The position numbers and the translations under genes are program-made. A stretch of 64,000 nt of DNA from Cerrena zonata (Eukaryota > Basidiomycota > Agaricomycetes > Polyporales > Cerrenaceae), in the NCBI GenBank assembly GCA_038087015.1, contig JASBNA010000030.1, forward strand, positions 62,001 through 126,000. The letters are read 5' to 3'. The notes beneath the pieces were generated by a model, which saw nothing but the letters and a program-made list of their open reading frames with translations, was not told the origin of the DNA and did not search any database. Shown in pieces: positions 1-12,700 of this stretch (position 1 is its first letter; the number at the start of each line of letters is the position of its first letter).

Positions 1-762
1 TCACACATCCCGTGGCTTCGGTGAACGGGCTTCTGCGAGGGAGCTTCTATGTCACTGTCTCGGAAAGTACTATCATCACCTGCACGGGCGCAAGTGAGAA
101 TGGACCCCACTATCGCGCGATCATCGAGTACAAGGAGGAAAGCTGGTTGGGGAAGGCTCATTTCCTCTGCGAGGGAGTCATTCACACCTACACCCCTGGC
201 TCGCGCGAACATGCTGACTGGACGAAAGTCAAACACGTTCCTCGTTCGCGCGTCGTTGCCGTATTCGACGGATCATGGAAACATCTCATCCGGTGGAAAC
301 GTGCTGGTCCCGATATCGATCCAGACGAGACTGAGTATGCGACTCTGCTTGACATTTCGACGTTACATGTTATACCGAAGACGGTGAGGCCGTTGGAGAG
401 GCAGTTGCCGGATGAGAGTAGGAAGCTTTGGGAGAACGTGACTGCGAAGCTGTTGTCGAAGGAATATAGCGAGGCGACGAGGCATAAACTGGCGATCGAA
501 CAAAAACAGAGAGATGATGCGGCAGAGAGGAAACGGAAGGGACAGAAGTAAGTTCTTACCTTTTCATCCCTCCCCTCATCCAAATATCCTACTAACCGAC
601 GTCTACAACTGTTTTAGGTTTATACCCAAGTATTTCGATTCCGACATCGACTCAGGTATTCCCATTCTGACTGAAGAAGGTCGGAAAGCGTTGGAAGAAG
701 AGTTGAAAGAGGAAGGCCCATACCCCTTAGAACCTACGCCCGAAGGTGCAGCGTTAACTTAA
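1..762 (+). CDS. Oxysterol-binding protein (Osh/Kes1-like), 3' end
   Basis: Partial gene entering from the left edge; the reading frame is already open at base 3 with no in-window ATG. Exon 1 ends at 547, an intron runs 548-617 (GTAAGT..TTTTAG), and exon 2 ends with TAA at 760-762. The spliced protein has the C-terminal half of the OSBP lipid-transfer fold: a beta-rich part (GSFYVTVSES, YKEESWLGKAHF) then the helical tail with W-x(2)-V, a K-x-x-IEQKQRDD helix and FIPKYFD. These proteins carry sterol and PI4P between membranes in the cytosol. The lipid headgroup motifs near the N-terminus lie outside the window, so the exact Osh subtype cannot be assigned. Confidence 0.83.
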
Positions 763-1069
763 TTTAGTGGCACATCACACCAGGGCACGATGATGATTGC
801 ATAGTTTGCTCAAATTGCATAGTCTCCCCCATTCTGCATTCTCTTGTATAAGTAACAGTTATCTACGCATAGGCATCTGGTGACTCCCTTATGATTTTGA
901 CGACAGGGATTTTTTTTCGGACCCTTACATATATCATTTACAAAGTCTTGACCCTCGGTGCTTGATACTACCATGCTTTTAGATGAAATGATCCTTGTGT
1001 ATAGATCTAAGTGTTCATCTCGTTGTTCTATATTTTGCTCGTGAAACTCTGAAGAGGCAATCTCCCGTC
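763..1069. other. Intergenic, tail-to-tail
   Basis: About 300 bases between the 3' end of the oxysterol-binding gene and the 3' end of the minus-strand membrane protein gene. It should hold both 3' UTRs. I see no gene. Confidence 0.6.
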
Positions 1070-1780
1070 TCATCTTTTCAAAATCGGCATCCCATTAACA
1101 CGCCGCTGTTGACGAACACGGCAGTACTTCAGTCCGACGATGAGAGCAACCAAAACCGCTACACCCACTACGGTTCCTGCGATAGCACCAGCCACACGTC
1201 TAAAAGAGTCGTCGAAATTCGTATCTGTGGAAGTGGAGGAAGGTGCCGGACCGGGGGTGGAGGAGGACGTTGCGATGGGTGAGGAAGAACGGCTACTGGT
1301 CGCGATGGGTGGGGAAGAATGGCTACTGGTCGCGATGACTGCGTTTAGACAGGAAATATCGGTGCCGTTTGTGATTGTAAATGGGGAAGAGGTAGTAGGG
1401 AAGGAACGTTCAGACGCTATAGCCCGAACGATATATGTTCCACCTGGAAGGTCGACTGGGGACCAAGTGTACGAATTCATTAGACCGGGTTCCGGAAAGG
1501 GCCCGAATCGACGCCAATAAAAACGGAATGTTGGTCGTTGTTCGAGACGTGCTTTGTCGATGAGGGTGGTGGGTGGACGGAAGAAGTAGTTTGTGACAAG
1601 AAGAGTGAGATTGTGCAGATCGCCAGAAGTGGACCAACCGATGACGCCAGAGGAACAGGTAGTCATGTTTGGGATCTCGTTGAAGCTGAGAAAGGGCATG
1701 GTGGAGATACCAGAGGAGATAGGGAGGGGGTAATCGGAAAAGAGGGTGAGTGTTGAGCGAGGTAGGGTAGGGTCCCTCAT
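1070..1780 (-). CDS. Single-pass membrane protein with Ser/Pro-rich stalk
   Basis: Open frame of 236 codons with no need for an intron. Residues about 40-140 form a Cys-containing, Asn-glycosylation-rich ectodomain (CSSGVIGWSTSG, NLTLLVTNYF, PGGTYIVRAIAS). Residues about 150-190 are a Ser/Thr/Pro stalk made of a 10-residue repeat (IATSS..SSP). Residues about 203-222 are a clear membrane helix (AGAIAGTVVGVAVLVALIVG), followed by a basic cytosolic tail. This layout is common for Agaricomycete cell-surface proteins of unknown role. No signal peptide is visible after the first ATG, and an in-frame stop lies upstream, so a 5' exon carrying a signal peptide may be missing from this model. No catalytic motif seen. 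Confidence 0.65.
   Translation of the reverse strand: MRDPTLPRSTLTLFSDYPLPISSGISTMPFLSFNEIPNMTTCSSGVIGWSTSGDLHNLTLLVTNYFFRPPTTLIDKARLEQRPTFRFYWRRFGPFPEPGLMNSYTWSPVDLPGGTYIVRAIASERSFPTTSSPFTITNGTDISCLNAVIATSSHSSPPIATSSRSSSPIATSSSTPGPAPSSTSTDTNFDDSFRRVAGAIAGTVVGVAVLVALIVGLKYCRVRQQRRVNGMPILKR
1272..1331. repeat. 30-bp tandem repeat in stalk coding sequence
   Basis: Two 30-base units with only a few differences, plus the start of a third (gcgatg) at 1332. It lies in frame inside the minus-strand membrane protein and encodes the IATSS-type stalk repeat, so copy-number change would alter stalk length without a frameshift. Confidence 0.8.
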
Positions 1781-4271
1781 GATGCAGATGAGCGTAGGCT
1801 CAAACTAGGATAGATGGGTGAAAGGAAACGTGAGGGAAATCGAACGAGGCTCGATCAACTGGATCGAGATATATAGTAGAAAGTCGAACACTATTTTGAG
1901 TATGGGAGCTTGGGTCTTCGATTTCAGGGTCGAGGTAAAATGAAAGATGGACGCGCTATGCCTTCAGGTACCGCCCAGCCCCATGACCATGCGCATGCAT
2001 TGACAGGAGCAGGAGCAGTATGCATGTCACCTAACGAAGTGTCAGAATGCATATCAACTCGAGAAGGACAAACTCGACTCGTCTGAAATACGAGTTTGCT
2101 TAGGTCAAATGAGCAGAAACATCTTGATGGTACACACGCCGAGGTGCACTAGAAGACCAAAAGGAAGAGGATGTTCATGGAGATCAGGATAGCCATCTAC
2201 CAGATCCTGGCACCCGGGATCAAATTCACACTCCTTCTTAGATGTCTTGGCTAGACTCCGTGGAACGTCTCCATGAATAGATCGAGCGAAGAGAATTATA
2301 CGAAAACGAATTGTCTTACCTTTTGAACCCTGTGTTACAATTTTCCACTAGTGTGCTTGAGTAACCCATCGAGCAGTTGATAGAAAAATGCAGAGAAGGC
2401 ATAGAGTGACTTCATTGTGTAGTCTAATTATAAAAGGGTAGTTAGTATCGATTTAACTTGTATCAAAGAGGCTCAGGGAATCAACATACGTTGTGAAATT
2501 TTTGCTCCTTTCGTCATCTCCAACAATCCTTTGGGAACATGATTAAAATTCCAAGTGCTTGCGCGATCTTAGTCAACGATTTCAATCTTGCGAATGACCA
2601 GGATACATCTATATCGAGTGGTAACAAATTATGTTCCGAGGCCTTCGACGTCGAAACGCACTGCAGTAGTGGCCGTTGAGGGGATACAACTTTCGGAATA
2701 TTTTGAAAAAAACTAGTGGAAGACTGTTAGTACTAGACTGAATTCTAGTAAGAGTATGTCACCCACATACAGAAGTTCGTTTACCACTGTCATCGGTACC
2801 CGCCTAGAATCGAAAGTGAGCTCTCGCGTAGCAATGCCTTGAAAATTTCCCTGCTTCAAGACAGGAACGACGTTTGCACTGATCATTAAAATATCGCAAC
2901 CGTTTGAACATTCGAGTTACTAGAGGTACGCTGTAGTATGTCGGGTAGCCTATTGTACTTTTCAGCAGGAAAGTTTAGTAAAGGTAGATGATGAATTTAT
3001 AACGGCTTACATACCAGCATATATAATACACAGCATGCGCCACGCCCTACTACGACACAATCACCCCTCCTTGCATAGAGTATAAGTATTATTTACCATG
3101 TAGCAGTCACGGTGTCAATGTCTTAGTCAGTATAGGAAGCATGCTTTGATATATCCAGCTGCGATATTAATAACCAACCAGGACTTCATCCAGAAATAAA
3201 ATATTTGCGTTCGTAGCTATGTAGGGGTCAGAGGCAGAGTGAGCCTGATGATTCTTCTCGGGCGTAGTGGACGGCGCTAAGCAAGCTAATCGTAACGTCA
3301 CTGACATGTCCTGGCCTGTTGACACCCTCTTGGACTGCTACCAACTCTACCAACTCTTTCATTTCTCACCCATGTGCTTTTCGAGGCTTTCCACAACGAT
3401 ACTATCATTGAGATATCGATCACTCATACATGTCGACTACTCAAGTACTCACCGACCAATTCTAGCTTCATACAATAGTTATCGTGAAGCTCGCAACTTG
3501 ACATACACACTCACGCAATGAAGCCATATGGCGGTTACCATTTTTACCCGTATCTACCCAACTTCGCGTTATACTCAATAGTAGCATAGAAATCGAGCCC
3601 AAACGACCCCAAACATCTCGGATCTACCCATCCCTCTAACTTCGATTCTCTTCAGCACAAGATGTGGCTGGAATTCAAATTGGTAGTCAAGGTTCTTTTG
3701 TCACCTGCAAAGCTTCAGGTCCTTCTTCGCAGCCCATAGCACATACAGTACACCGAAATAGACCCAAACACTCATAACAATCCCGTATCAGCCCTTAATA
3801 AGGGAAGCTTCGCACCACGAGCTATGGTCGTTAACACCGCATGATTCCAAGGGGCGACCGACAAACATAGAACTTCTTCAAGATAACGTTTCATTTTTGG
3901 ATCCCGTCCCTGTTCCTGCCATTTACTCCGTTACAGTGTGTCGATACAGTGCGGCCCCTTTGCAGATATTACCCACGCGACGTCGCGTGCCATCTGATGT
4001 CATACGGAATTTCGATGCATTTGGTTGCTCTATATCAGTCTATATCCGACCGTCAACTTCTTTCCCGCTGACTATCACACATGTTTCGATTGGAAAGCTT
4101 CGTCGCGCGCACGAACCAATGTGTCGGCATTTCCGAATAATCCCCATGGCTAGGTATTAGACTGACACCGTACAATGATGCTGATGACAATTCCGACGGT
4201 GGTATAAATACGCGACCTCAATGATGTACACCTCCTGACGACCCTCGTGTACGTAGCTCTACCTGTCCACC
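1781..4271. other. Gene-poor stretch
   Basis: About 2.5 kb with short, low-complexity open frames only (for example 84 codons at 3267-3521 and 87 at 3897-4160), none with recognisable domains or plausible splice partners. The last 70 bases hold the promoter of the S41 peptidase gene. No tRNA or mobile element terminal repeats were seen. Confidence 0.5.
4203..4210 (+). promoter_or_regulatory. TATA box of S41 peptidase 1
   Basis: TATAAATA lies 62 bases upstream of the ATG at 4272, a normal spacing for a TATA-driven fungal gene with a short 5' UTR. Confidence 0.55.
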
Positions 4272-7247
4272 ATGGTCTTCGTCAAACGTGCCACTGGGGT
4301 TATACTTACTACCTTGGCTCTATCCCTTACGACTGGTGCAGCTCCTAGTGCCGCCGATCCTTGTGCCAAGTTTGCCGGTCAGCAATTCGTCGTACCTGCG
4401 GATGCTTTAACTTGCTTGAAGTCGTTCCCCTTCAATGAGACTTTGCGGCAAAACGTCCTTACCAACATAGCTCGGGTCTTTGACTTCTTCACTTTCGAAG
4501 ATTTCTACTTGAATTCACCTGCACCGTTCCAAGAGTCGACCACAAACATTCGGGCTGATATCGCACGTATCAACCGCACTACCTTTGCTGTACGTCGCCG
4601 GAATCATCCCATGATTCCTAGGAACAAAATTAATGACCACTCTTTTGATCCTCCTATATTAGACCGACTACGACTTCAATAGGGCTGTCTATGATTTCAC
4701 CACCCAGCTTAACGATGGACATACTCGTGCGTAAATCCTCGCATCTTTCTCGATGAAATGTGAAACTGACTGCATCTTCTATCATTTCTCAGGCTGGTTC
4801 CCCAACTGCTATACATCTTTCCAGAATCTTTTACCCACCCCAGTGGTCACCCTTGAGGAAAACGGTGTCCAAAATGTCTTCGTCGCGCCGGACTCTGTAG
4901 AGTTTGTCAACCTCCTCGGAGTAAACTACACTAGCCATTTCGACCAGATAGGATTCAACTTCAGACGATTTGCTGGGGCAAAGGTGCTCTCTATCGAAGG
5001 CCAGGACCCGTATGCATATGCAGACTTCATTGCGAAAACGGCTAGTGGAAACTATCTTGACCATGGTGTAAGGGTCAACAGTGTCTTCAGCAGCTATCGA
5101 ATCAGTGGAACGGACTTTTCGCAACGGTTTGGAGACATCTCCGGGCCCGCCTTCCCAGACAAGAACTTCTTAACGATGACGCTCATCCCTGTGAACTCCA
5201 CGAAATCCGAGACCGTCCAAGTTCCATTTTTGGCAAGCTATGTTGGAGCACCCTTCACTGACCGAGCATCGTTGTACGTACCCTTTCTTCTATTCGCCAG
5301 CATAATTACTAATAATTAACAAATACCAGCTGGACGGCCAACTGTGCTGCCAACGACGAGACCAACGGGGTCAACCTCCGAAACAGTGGCGTATCTGCCA
5401 AACGAGCTACGCAAAAACAAGCCCGTGCGGTCATTATAGATAAGACTCCTGCGAATGGAGTTGGACTTCCCAGCCAGTTCCAGCCACGGTTGCCACAGAC
5501 GGACGGAAGCACCGGTGTGATCAAATCATATATCCTGCCGGATAACAAGACTGGTGTGGTAAGTGTGACCTTCTGTGTGAAATACGAACGAGGTCAATGT
5601 TGACGCGTGATCCATTGAGTACAGATGTTCGTTGGGTCGTTCGAGGGTGATTTCAATCAGTTCCAGACAGACACGGTTGCTGCTATCGACCAATTCAAGG
5701 CTTCTGGGGTGTCTCGCTTGCTTATCGACCTGACTAACAACGGAGGTGAAATTGAGTTTATTCGGCTTGACCTATGTGGTTCTCTGACATCTTCTCGGAC
5801 AGGCGGGTTCGTTTGCTTGGGACAGTTCCTTCATCAGTATTTGGCTGGTGCCAAGATTGGCTACCCGTACGTTTCTGGCAGTCGTTCATATGATCAGACT
5901 ATTTACGTGCATTTTCAGAGGCTTTGTGTCAACCTCCCGTGCGAATCCCTTGGCCCAAAAGATTGTGGCCGCAGATATTGCGTTAGGAGTTACTGGACAA
6001 ATCAGTTTCTACGCTCCTGATAATTGTGGGTATCATATATCCTCTAGCGTTCAATCTTCCAATGTCGAACACGATCCTCATATTATCTTCCTTACAGGGG
6101 CATTCCTTAACGATACTCCCCAACCCGTAACTTTCAACTATAACACTCCCAGTGCTCCTTTCAAGATCAATGGAGTCAGCGACCCAACCTCTCAACGATT
6201 CCACGTGAGTGACGTGTTTATTATGAATGAATAAAGCTTACTAGACGACGCGCTACAGGACATCTGCACGCCTTTCGTTGTCCCTGTCCCTGAGGAACCA
6301 CCTTTCGACTTGAGGTAAGACTATTATAGGCTTCCACTAGTATATGCATCTAAATTGGTACACTATAATAGCAATGTGGCAATTGTCAGCAACGGGAACT
6401 GTGCTTCGACATGTGCGATGTTCAGTACTCTCATGTTTGAACGTCACCAGACCAAGATCGCAATTTTCGGCGGCAAACCAGGCGAGCAATTGCAATACAA
6501 GGGTGGGTATATTCAAATGGGCTTTTCTGTTCGTTATATAATGGTGATATGGTACTATAGGTATGGCTGGTAACCAGGTATTGGAGTGGGCCGACCTCGA
6601 TACTGAGATCAAGACTGCTGGCGTGAAAAATGTCAGTGCTTCTCATTTACATCAAGTGTTGTACAGTTTCTGACCTGACTATAGGATCCCCTGGCTCCTC
6701 CCGATCTGTAAGTTGTTCATCCTTTCGTTACTTTCCATACGGCTCAACATCCCGTTAATACAACTAGTCTGATCCAAGGCAATATGAGGTACGACGCATT
6801 ATCTTCATCGTCTATACATTCAACTTAACCCCGTTCTTCCTTAGACACAATTGGAGAACCGGTAAGCAGAAATAACACATACCTCTCACGTAGAGATTAA
6901 CTCAACCACATGGCTCGGTCTTCAGCATGGAGTTTCCTCGACGAGAACGTACCAATCGGTAAGTCTCCAGCGTCCCAAAGAAATCTAGAGCGAACAGCTG
7001 ATCGACCCTGCTTCTTGACAGCTTACGAGTCTGAATTACCGCAATGTGAGTGACTATTTTTGGAACTATCCTTATTTCTGGCTCACGGATGTTTTCTCTT
7101 ACTCTAGTCCGGTTCGCATACACGAAGGACACGTATAACGATCCCCAGAACCTGTGGACTTTTGCGTGAGCACTCACTTATCTGCTTCGTTCACCACGTC
7201 GACTTATCTACTCATTCGTATGTAGGGCTTCCAAACTGCTCCATTGA
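4272..7247 (+). CDS. Secreted S41-family peptidase (CPAF-like), copy 1
   Basis: Start ATG is followed by a signal peptide (VILTTLALSLTTGAAPSAAD). I can splice 18 exons; the first ones are 4272-4589, 4663-4726, 4793-5273, 5330-5558, 5625-5745, 5803-5866, 5919-6025, 6098-6204, 6259-6314 and 6372-about 6502, then a run of very short exons to TGA at 7245-7247. Family features: an N-terminal helical region with LNDGHT (candidate catalytic His), a central part with LIDLTNNGG, and NGNCASTCAMFS with the candidate nucleophilic Ser. S41 serine peptidases cleave C-terminal tails or unfolded proteins; the chlamydial CPAF branch is the nearest fold relative I know. It should act outside the cell. A close paralog with the same intron plan lies at 46736-49685. 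Confidence 0.85.
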
Positions 7248-7659
7248 GATGTTCTATCTGTCGACGATGCATATGGAGTGGAACGCCACTCGTCGTGTGA
7301 CCCAACGACGTCGGTGATGTAGGGTAGCAATGTAAGAGGAATAAATAGCCACGGAACGAAATTATTCGGTTGCGTGCTGGCATCTATTACTATTACTATT
7401 GAGCATTACACTATGACCCTAATAATGCTGCTCTGAAAAGCCCAGCGTTTTGATAGAACGAAAAGGTAGAGTGGGGGGAAGATAAAAGCTACACAATGCG
7501 CACTCATGCACAGCAACAACTGAGCTTCCAGGGGTATGCGGTGGTTCTGTTCATGTACATCAGAGGGTAAGAACAAAAAGTAAAAGAAGCTAGGGATGAA
7601 AATAATAATATGGTGCTTTAGAAAACATAAGAAAGAATCAAAAGAAAAAATAAGTCCTT
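7248..7659. other. Convergent 3' intergenic region
   Basis: Holds the 3' UTRs of the S41 peptidase (+) and the NIPA transporter (-). AT-rich runs near 7590-7650 fit polyadenylation regions. No gene seen. Confidence 0.5.
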
Positions 7660-9253
7660 TCAATGCGGAGACCGTCGTGCATCGCCCTGCGGTGAATGGC
7701 TCGAACTTCTCGATCCGTCACGATGTCTCCTTAAATCTGAACGCAAATGAGTCCGTTCGTCAACCTCATCATCGTAATCGTCGCCCTCGTCTACTTCTGG
7801 TAGCCTCTCCAGTCCTACACTATCCGCAGGGGCTAATTCATCATCGAATGCGCTGAAGAGTGTCTGAGATCTTTGACCCGACGTTCTCCGCGCGTGCCCT
7901 GGTCCCCCGCCTATCGGTGTATTCGCAGCACCATTCCAGCCGTCGATGGACATTCGTCCTGAGATGCTCAGACGAGGGTTCATTACCCCACCTTCAAGTG
8001 CCGAATGTCCGTTTTGAGGCTGACTGTTATTTTTCCTTGAGATTTCCAACAAGTGGACGCCGAGGAATGTGATAGTGAAACCAGCTAGTAGGGATATTGA
8101 GTTGGCTGGGTTGTCGGTATTGAATCCTTGGAAAAGGATGACTGAAGCGATAATAGTAGCCGTTGAGAAACCAACGTAGTACAAGGGATTGACGCTGCGT
8201 TGACGTTAGTCAGAGGACGAAGAGAGTAATCCAAAATACGTACACATTCGTTGAGAATGTATCAAGCGCCTTGTTGAAGTAATTCATCTGTACGAGGATG
8301 CAGGTCACCACCACAATACCGAACACGTATGTGCTAGGGTGTGTGAACTGATTATTACCCGCCAGTGTGAGTTTGACAGCAACTCCGAATCCCTTGATAG
8401 CCATGACGGACACAGAGCCGACGACTGAGCAAATAGAAATATACACGAGGGAGTTGGTGCGCCCATACTTCGGGGCTACAGTGTAAATCATGACCAGACT
8501 AAACACCAGCGCCGTAAAGCAGTACAGGAGGAAGCCTATCCAAAACAGAATTTGTCAATTTGATTGCGAGTGCTTTTCCAGGGTGCGAATGTCGTACCTG
8601 GCTGCACAGCATAGTGAAGGATTTCGTCCACAGTTTGAACATCCTTGTCTTCTGGGGCGTGCAGCACGATGATGAGGGAACCTAATAGACACAGTGTGCA
8701 CCCGACTCTTCCGATGTGACCGAGTTCTTCGTTGAGAGGAATGAGGCCAATACAGCTCTACAAGACGAGTCGAGACAATAAGCACACGATCGACAGAGTG
8801 AGTGAAAGCAGGGACGCACCCAATGATGACACTGAGGGCTCCTAAAGGGGTGACCATGATGGGTGGGGCAAACGTATATGCAGCAAAGTTTGCAACTAGA
8901 TTCCGGTCAATAATAAGCAAGCGAGTTTGGCGCAGGAATTCGTACTTTCTCCTAGAATCACTGTATAGGTCATGTTCTTAACTCAAAGTACATGCGAGTT
9001 AAATTACACCACTCACATAATGACATTCCTGCCCACCAGATTGGGTTTTTGAGGTATGTGTAGTTGTCAGATGCTTGTGCATACGCCGATCGTTCAGCAG
9101 CATCATTGAGACCCTACAATACAAAAGTAATTACACCACATATTTCAGCCCAATTAGAAATATAGCTACCTTCTTGGTGAGAATGAAACTTGTTCCAATC
9201 GCCACGGAACTGGAGACCGCTAGCGTAAGACCTATCCATTTGTCCTCGACCAT
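7660..9253 (-). CDS. NIPA-type magnesium transporter
   Basis: The start at 9253 gives MVEDKWIGLTLAVSSSVAIG, the typical first membrane helix of the NIPA (DUF803) family. Further exons give GLNDAAERS..NPIWWAGMS, ANFAAYTFAPPIMVTPLGAL, NEELGHIGRVGC, PKYGRTNSLVYISICSVVGS, VQMNYFNKALDTFSTNV and NPLYYVGFSTATIIASVILF. About nine membrane helices are expected, then a hydrophilic acidic tail of about 120 residues ending at 7660. NIPA proteins move Mg2+ across plasma or endosomal membranes. Anomaly: relative to the family, one base is missing near 8733-8740. Use of the second AG of a tagag acceptor (exon start 8755 rather than 8757) restores the frame but replaces AVLASFL with CIGLIP. It shares a 450-base divergent promoter with aminopeptidase P. 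Confidence 0.87.
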
Positions 9254-9703
9254 CGTCGGACCGTCAAGGAAATGCGAGCTTTGTTCGCGAAATCAAGTTT
9301 CAACAAAGTATAAGGAGAGACTGAGTTTGTCGTAAATCGTGAGCAGACAGAAGGGAATAAAGAAGAGCTCTTGACGGGTGAGTGTATGAGAGTCGGTCGT
9401 GCCACGCGAAGCTCTCATTCCAGACCAATGTGTGTAGACGTCACGCGCAGTCACACGCAAGCGTGAGCGAAAAGTCACAAAAACTCATGTTGTGTACATG
9501 TTCAAAAGTTCCATAGCGATTGCTGCGTGCTGTTTACTGACTGTTCTCCCTAAAAAGTAGCAATCCGAGATGTAGCAGAAGAAGTATACGAGCTCAGAGT
9601 GTAAATACAATTATGAGGTAGACATTCGTTTTCGACTGGTGCTCGGGGTCTGGGCCGGCATCTTTCATGCTTGCATGTGTCGAATTAGCACTTTCATATC
9701 TGG
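9254..9703. promoter_or_regulatory. Divergent promoter region, NIPA / aminopeptidase P
   Basis: 450 bases separate the two divergent start codons. A 61-codon minus-strand frame here overlaps the expected NIPA 5' UTR and has no recognisable domain. No strong TATA element seen. Confidence 0.5.
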
Positions 9704-12700
9704 ATGTTGTGTGCAATCCGAGGGATAGCTAGGTTAACCACCATCACCTATCGTCCGAAACCCACTGTAAGGTTTAGTTTCACATTTACTCGATTTGCAA
9801 GCATGGGTGCCAAAGCTGCCCAAACCGTTGACACGACCAAACGTCTGGAAGCACTCCGGACCTTGATGGCCAAACCTGAACACAATGTCACAGCTATCGT
9901 GATTCCAAGTGAGGACCAGCGTATGTAACCGATTTCATTGCAGTCACCTGTTGGTAGTACGATGGTTTTGCTGACAGTCGTAATGCGTATTGATAGATTC
10001 AAGCGAGTACATCGCTGCCTGTGACGAAAGGCGCGCCTACATCTCTGGTTTTAATGGTTCTGCTGGTAGGTTCTGCTAGCGGTGCCCCCTTCTTCGAAGA
10101 TTTGAATGTTTCTCGACAGGAACTGTCATCATCACATTGAATGATGCATACCTCTTCACTGACGGGCGCTACTTCCTCCAAGCAGAGAAGCAGCTTGATA
10201 GGTAGGAACTGCGAATGACACCTGATTTATGACTGAAACTGACGACCGAGAAGCAATTGGACTTTGATGAAGTCAGGCTTGACAGGTAGGACGGTCACAG
10301 GGAATCAATCATTACCCATTTACTTACACTCATCTTTATAAGATGTTCCAACCTGGCAAGACTTCCTTTCCAAAGTAAGCCATATCACGACTATACTCCA
10401 ATAGCTAATGGATACTTAAATCATAATCAGAACCTAGACAAACAAAGCAGGATTGGCATCGATCCAACTCTGATCACAGCTGGTCTGTGCTTTTTTCTCC
10501 TACACAAAACGTATCTAAAATCATTTTCTCAGTGGACGCGGAATCCCTCGAAACGTCGTTAAAGCCTAACGAATCCCGTCTAGTCTCACTCAGTGAGAAC
10601 CTAGTAGACTCTATATGGAACGATCGCCCCTCTCGACCAGCCAACAACGTCTTCCCATTAGATACCGCATATTCCGGTAAGTATCCTGGGTAGGTTATTA
10701 ACGAATTGCGAATAATATTTTGGTTGGCATCGTAGGCGAAACTCATCAAGACAAGATTAAACGTCTCCGTGAGGAGCTAAACAAGAAACCCCACAAAGCA
10801 ATGGTGGTCAACATGCTCGACGAAGTGGCCTGGCTATTCAACCTCCGTGGTTCTGACATCGACTACAATCCAGTTTTCTTTGCTTATTCTGTGATCACAC
10901 AAGATCAAGCGCTAGTTTTTATTAACCCCTCTCAGGTTGACGATACTGTTCGTAGTCATCTCGGAGACTCGGTTCAGATCAAGTCATACGACGAGTTCTT
11001 CCCTTATTTAAGTGGGTTGGGTGCCGATCTTGGTTTGAGCAAGGAATCGGTATGCATCTCAGAGACACAGACTCCAAATCACCGCCCGGATTGACTCAAT
11101 TGTAGCAGGTCCTTGTAGGAGATAAGAGCAGTCTTGCCGTCGTTGAAGCCATTGGGCGTGTAAGTTATTTTTCTTCAACAGTTGACCTTCACGGTTTTCC
11201 TTACTCGTTTGCGCTTTGCAGGACAATATCGTTATCGCAAGGTCTCCTGTTGCCGATCTCAAAGCTATCAAAAACGAGACGGAAGTCGAGGGTAAATACT
11301 CTTTCACTCTACCTTAGCTACCTGTTCGATTTGTTCATTGCTGCCCAGGCTTCAGGCAATCCCATATTCGCGACGGTGCTGCTCTGGCGAGATACTTTTC
11401 CTGGCTTGAAGAGCAACTTAATAATGGAATCGAGTTGAATGAAAGCCAGGGAGCCGACCAGTTGGAGAAATTCCGATCGTATGTATTTCCTTCCACTCTT
11501 GTTCTGCTTATCTCAACTCATGATGTCTCAAATCAGAGAGTTAGACCTCTTCCAAGGACTTTCATTCACTACAATCTCTTCAACAGGTCCTAACGGAGGT
11601 AAGAGAATACCAGTAAAGCTCAGTTCATTGTCATTGAACTTATAATGTCTCTAGCTATTATCCACTACGCACCCGATCCATCTGATTGTGCAGTTATCCA
11701 GAAGGAACAGGTGCGTATCATACCAAAGTAGCTAAGTGTTCGAGTACTAACTCCGTGGTATCGTATATATAGATTTATCTTTGCGATTCAGGAGGTATGA
11801 GGACTGATCATGAAATATGCCGTGTACCTGACGAGACTTGTGAACTCGCATATAGCTCAATTCTTAGACGGGTAAGCTGTTGATCTCAAACATGAAATCT
11901 TCTCAAAACTAACATCTTATGTCCTAGGACGACCGACGTTACTAGGACATGGGTGATTCTTCTCTTTCACAGATATGTTTATCCGCACGCACTTACTTGC
12001 GCCGATCCTTCAAGCACTTCGGTACTCCTTCGGACGAAGAGAAGAGAGCTTTTACTAGGGTACTTCAAGGTCATATCGCTATTGATACAGCCATCTTCCC
12101 CAGTGGTACCACCGGTTATGTCATGTCAGTATTTCTTTTCGAAGTCCTTGCGTCTCAATTTACCATTTGATTGATAGCGACTCTTGGGCGCGGCGACCTT
12201 TGTGGGAAGATGGACTAGGTGTGTTTTCTTGTTCGTTTCTCCCTTCCGCTTGGGTGCTCACTTTCGCATAGATTATCGGTATGTAGTCTTGCAACTAATC
12301 CTCAGCCCGGTAGTTTGATTGGATACATAGCCACGGAACTGGACATGGTGTGGGACACTTCCTGAATGTTCACGAGGGTAAGTAATTACTCTTGCTTATA
12401 AACTGTAGTTCGCAGTTAAATGTATTGCATGCATGTAGGTCCTCATGGTATCGGTGTGCGTATTGCGTACAACAACACCGCGTTGAAGTCTGGAATGACT
12501 GTTTCTAACGGTGCGTTCTCATATTCTTTTTTTGTTTTGTCTATTGGTGACTTATAGAAATCAGAGCCTGGTTATTACGCCGACGGTCGGTTCGGTATCC
12601 GTATCGAGAACATTGTAATCGTACGGGAAGCCAAGACCCCAAACAATTTTGGAGACAAGGGGTACCTCAAGTTCGAGCACGTCACCATGGTGAGCTACAT

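Noticed and set aside
9293..9478. 61-codon minus-strand frame upstream of NIPA
   Set aside because: The NIPA start at 9253 gives the family N-terminus exactly, so this frame is probably 5' UTR.
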